Assembly (NCBI GenBank): GCA_016210935.1
Contig: JACQTH010000459.1
Location: 1 to 7,615, forward strand
DNA length: 7,615 bases
Direction: 5' to 3'
DNA from: Acidobacteriota bacterium
Lineage (GTDB): Bacteria > Acidobacteriota > Vicinamibacteria > Vicinamibacterales > JACQTH01
The position numbers were made by a program, and so were the translations under genes. Positions 5,995-7,615 of the stretch are shown one piece after another (the first letter of the stretch is position 1; each line of letters starts with the position of its first letter). The notes under the pieces were generated by a model. The model searched no databases. It was not told the DNA's origin and saw nothing but the letters and a program-made list of their open reading frames with translations.

Positions 5995-6013
5995 AGGAGT
6001 CTTCCGACTTTTT
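5995..6013 (+). terminator. Weak intrinsic terminator after the TPR gene
   Basis: AGGAGTC (5995-6001), loop TTCC, then GACTTTT (6006-6012), inside a run of five T. The stem is seven pairs but includes two G-U pairs. It fills the 19-bp gap between the convergent TPR and haem/copper genes. Plausible for the plus strand only. Confidence 0.35.
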
Positions 6014-7444
6014 CTACTTCTGCTGCCCCCCAGCGGTCGTCGTTGGCACAGCGTCGAGGCTGTACGTCAGCCCGGTGAACATCATCTCTTCCCAGGTCTG
6101 ATCGCCCCACCACACATCCTTCGTCGGGTCCGGGTTCGATTTGTTGCTGGCGGAGTTGTTGTACCACGCCGTCGCGTGGACCTTCGTCCCCTTCGGCAGC
6201 TTCAGCGGCGTCTTGAAGACGTAATCCGTCTGCCAGTTGAAGTCATAGTTCGGCACCGACAGGATCGTCTCGGTCCGGCCGTCCGGATACGTCGCCTCGT
6301 AGTGCCAGCGGATGCCGCGCATGTGCGTGTGGGGCAGCAGGCTCCAGATCGTCACATCACGTCCGAGCGTCATCTCCGCATCCACGCGGTGCTCGCTGGC
6401 ACCCGCGGGAATATGCAGACTCCCGTTGACGAGCGACGAGACCCGGACTTCGTGCCCCGGTTTTTGGCTGGCGAACTGCACGCCGACGCGTGTGCGATCG
6501 GTGGTCGCCTCCTTGCCGTTGGCCGTGTAGTGCATCTGGAACACGAGCGTCGACCCGGCCGGTAGTCGCAGCGCCGTGCCGGGTTGATACTCACGGACGA
6601 ACTGGCCGGGTGCAAACCCGCCGATGGACGACCCCAGTCGCCGCGGCGCCGGCCTGTCATTCGGCCCCAACGGCGGCTGTTTTTCCGGCGGCAGTTTCGG
6701 TCCACCCGTCTGTCCGGCGGGAATCTCCATCCCTTCGGCAAACACGAAAGTCGGCGCAGGTCGCGGCGCGGCAGTCGCCGGCGGCGCGGGTGGCGCCGCA
6801 CCGGGTTGTGCAGGCGCGGGCGGGGCCGGCGGCCGCGCGTAGACGATCACGTGATGGACGACAGCGGGGTTACCGGCGCGGACTTCCATGGCCTGGATCC
6901 ACTTGTCTTCGGTCAGATCCGTCGGGACCTCGAAGTACTGATACGCAATGGTCCCTTCAGCCGGAACGGGATAGTCTTCCTGCATGGCGAACACGGCATC
7001 CGGTTCGCCCATGAACCAACCAGGCGTGTAAGCGGGGGCGGGCGGCAACTCGCCAGCGTTCCCCTCTGGAGCGCCGGCGCTGACCCACTTCACGATCGTC
7101 TGTTTCTCCAGCTCGGTGAGGCGCCGTTCGTTCAGGAAGTCGCCGTGCGCGGGGTCCGCATGCCACGGCGGCATCGTGCCTTTCGAAACCTGCGCCGCAA
7201 TGGATTTCACCCAGGGGCGCGCGTCCTTGTACGTGAGAAGCGACATCGGCGCGATCTCGCCCGGCCGATGGCAGCTCGTGCAGTGCTTGTAGAAGATTGG
7301 CGCGACATCCTTGCTGAAGGTCGGCGCGCTGGCGGCGGCAGCAGCCTGCGGTCCGGCGCCTTGCAGTGCCACGGCAAGTCCGACAGACCACACGGCGGCC
7401 AGTACTCCAAGTGTTTTGAGGCTCATAGAGAATCGTCGGTGCAT
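6014..7444 (-). CDS. Exported haem c protein fused to a PHM/DBM-like copper monooxygenase region
   Basis: A 476-aa protein. A signal peptide (about 1-38, MHRRFSMSLKTL then a hydrophobic Ala-rich core) precedes a cytochrome c-like domain (about 43-125). This has CTSCH (Cys55, Cys58, His59) and GTMPP, whose Met91 is a candidate axial ligand. The rest carries the copper-ligand pattern of type II ascorbate-dependent monooxygenases: His197-His198 (VVHHVIVY), His305 (FQMHY), His372 and His374 (LPHTHMRG) and Met454 (WEEMMF). In animal PHM the equivalent ligands are H107, H108, H172, H242, H244 and M314; the last three spacings are similar here. A Pro/Ala-rich insert (about 204-232) enlarges the first interval. 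The only cysteines are the haem pair, so PHM disulfides are absent. An in-frame TAG directly precedes the ATG; Met7 is an alternative start. Neither has a clear ribosome binding site. The protein is probably periplasmic, with the haem feeding electrons to copper. The substrate is unknown. Confidence 0.78.
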   Translation of the reverse strand: MHRRFSMSLKTLGVLAAVWSVGLAVALQGAGPQAAAAASAPTFSKDVAPIFYKHCTSCHRPGEIAPMSLLTYKDARPWVKSIAAQVSKGTMPPWHADPAHGDFLNERRLTELEKQTIVKWVSAGAPEGNAGELPPAPAYTPGWFMGEPDAVFAMQEDYPVPAEGTIAYQYFEVPTDLTEDKWIQAMEVRAGNPAVVHHVIVYARPPAPPAPAQPGAAPPAPPATAAPRPAPTFVFAEGMEIPAGQTGGPKLPPEKQPPLGPNDRPAPRRLGSSIGGFAPGQFVREYQPGTALRLPAGSTLVFQMHYTANGKEATTDRTRVGVQFASQKPGHEVRVSSLVNGSLHIPAGASEHRVDAEMTLGRDVTIWSLLPHTHMRGIRWHYEATYPDGRTETILSVPNYDFNWQTDYVFKTPLKLPKGTKVHATAWYNNSASNKSNPDPTKDVWWGDQTWEEMMFTGLTYSLDAVPTTTAGGQQK

Positions 7445-7504
7445 CTAAGATTCTGCGTGTTGACGTGCTTCGTTCGCGCCGGATGCACTCCAGCGCACAC
7501 ACCC

Positions 7505-7552
7505 TGGTCCCTCCCCCTGGTCCCGAGTCCCCAGTCCCCAGTCCCTTGTCCC
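7505..7552. repeat. Degenerate heptamer repeat, GTCCC core
   Basis: Five consecutive heptamers of the form NNGTCCC run from 7518 to 7552 (TGGTCCC, GAGTCCC, CAGTCCC, CAGTCCC, TTGTCCC). A further TGGTCCC at 7505-7511 is separated by six bases. The run lies 61 to 108 bp upstream of the haem/copper gene start, within its probable leader or promoter. It is a simple-sequence tract, not a CRISPR array. Confidence 0.6.
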
Positions 7553-7591
7553 CTGTTGAATACGTAAATTCTACGCTAAAAGATTTGCCCG

Positions 7592-7615
7592 ATGGAAAAA
7601 TACCAGCGCCCGCGC
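7592..7615 (+). CDS. Possible start of a rightward gene (partial)
   Basis: An ATG at 7592 opens eight codons (MEKYQRPR) to the window edge, after an AT-rich stretch (7556-7590) that stands out in this GC-rich DNA and could hold promoters. Only a weak AAAAGA lies upstream as a ribosome binding site. If real, the gene is divergent from the haem/copper gene. The product cannot be judged from eight residues. Confidence 0.22.

Noticed and set aside
7505..7552. CRISPR-like array
   Set aside because: Units are contiguous 7-mers without spacers, far shorter than CRISPR repeats, and no cas gene is present.
6584..7567. Plus-strand open frame of 327 codons
   Set aside because: It is antisense to the haem/copper gene, which has clear haem and copper motifs; the shadow frame has Arg-rich low-complexity sequence.

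Overview
The window is a GC-rich bacterial chromosome segment with eight genes or gene fragments and an unusual amount of small repeat structure. The gene set fits an environmental Acidobacteriota-like bacterium, possibly of the Vicinamibacteria type. It includes an ECF sigma factor translationally coupled to a FecR-domain membrane protein, a Tat-exported molybdenum hydroxylase pair, a haem c/copper-monooxygenase-like exported protein, and dispersed intergenic repeats. That placement is inference; no rRNA or other marker gene is present.

Left part (1-2352). The window opens with what looks like the first 18 codons of a leftward gene with a twin-arginine-like start. Next comes a strong hairpin, inside an 11-bp direct repeat, that probably terminates the leftward sigma factor-FecR operon (139-1889). 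The two operon genes overlap by ATGA. A divergent promoter region of about 150 bp separates them from a rightward gene for a small lipoprotein (2038-2352).

Middle (2330-5019). A leftward two-gene operon encodes a [2Fe-2S] small subunit (160 aa) and a molybdopterin-binding catalytic subunit (736 aa) with a Tat signal, resembling the isoquinoline 1-oxidoreductase IorAB type. These genes also overlap by ATGA, and both have good ribosome binding sites. The catalytic gene's 3' end overlaps the end of the lipoprotein gene by 23 bp, tail to tail. No FAD subunit, cytochrome partner or XdhC-like maturation gene is present in the window.

Right part (5020-7615). The 372-bp gap between the molybdenum operon and a rightward TPR-protein gene (5392-5994) is filled largely by repeats. 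Convergent to the TPR gene is a leftward gene for a 476-aa exported protein. It has one CxxCH haem site, followed by a region carrying the copper-ligand pattern of PHM/DBM-type monooxygenases. Its upstream region carries a run of GTCCC heptamers, and a possible rightward gene start lies at the right edge.

The most notable signal is two families of short palindromic repeats, each with one or more copies in the 5020-5391 gap and another copy inside a coding sequence in frame. Family A encodes part of the N-region ahead of the Tat motif in the molybdenum subunit. Family B encodes the C-terminal tail of the sigma factor. The terminal hairpin of family B shows two compensatory base-pair changes between copies. 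This resembles the in-frame palindromic elements known from Rickettsia.
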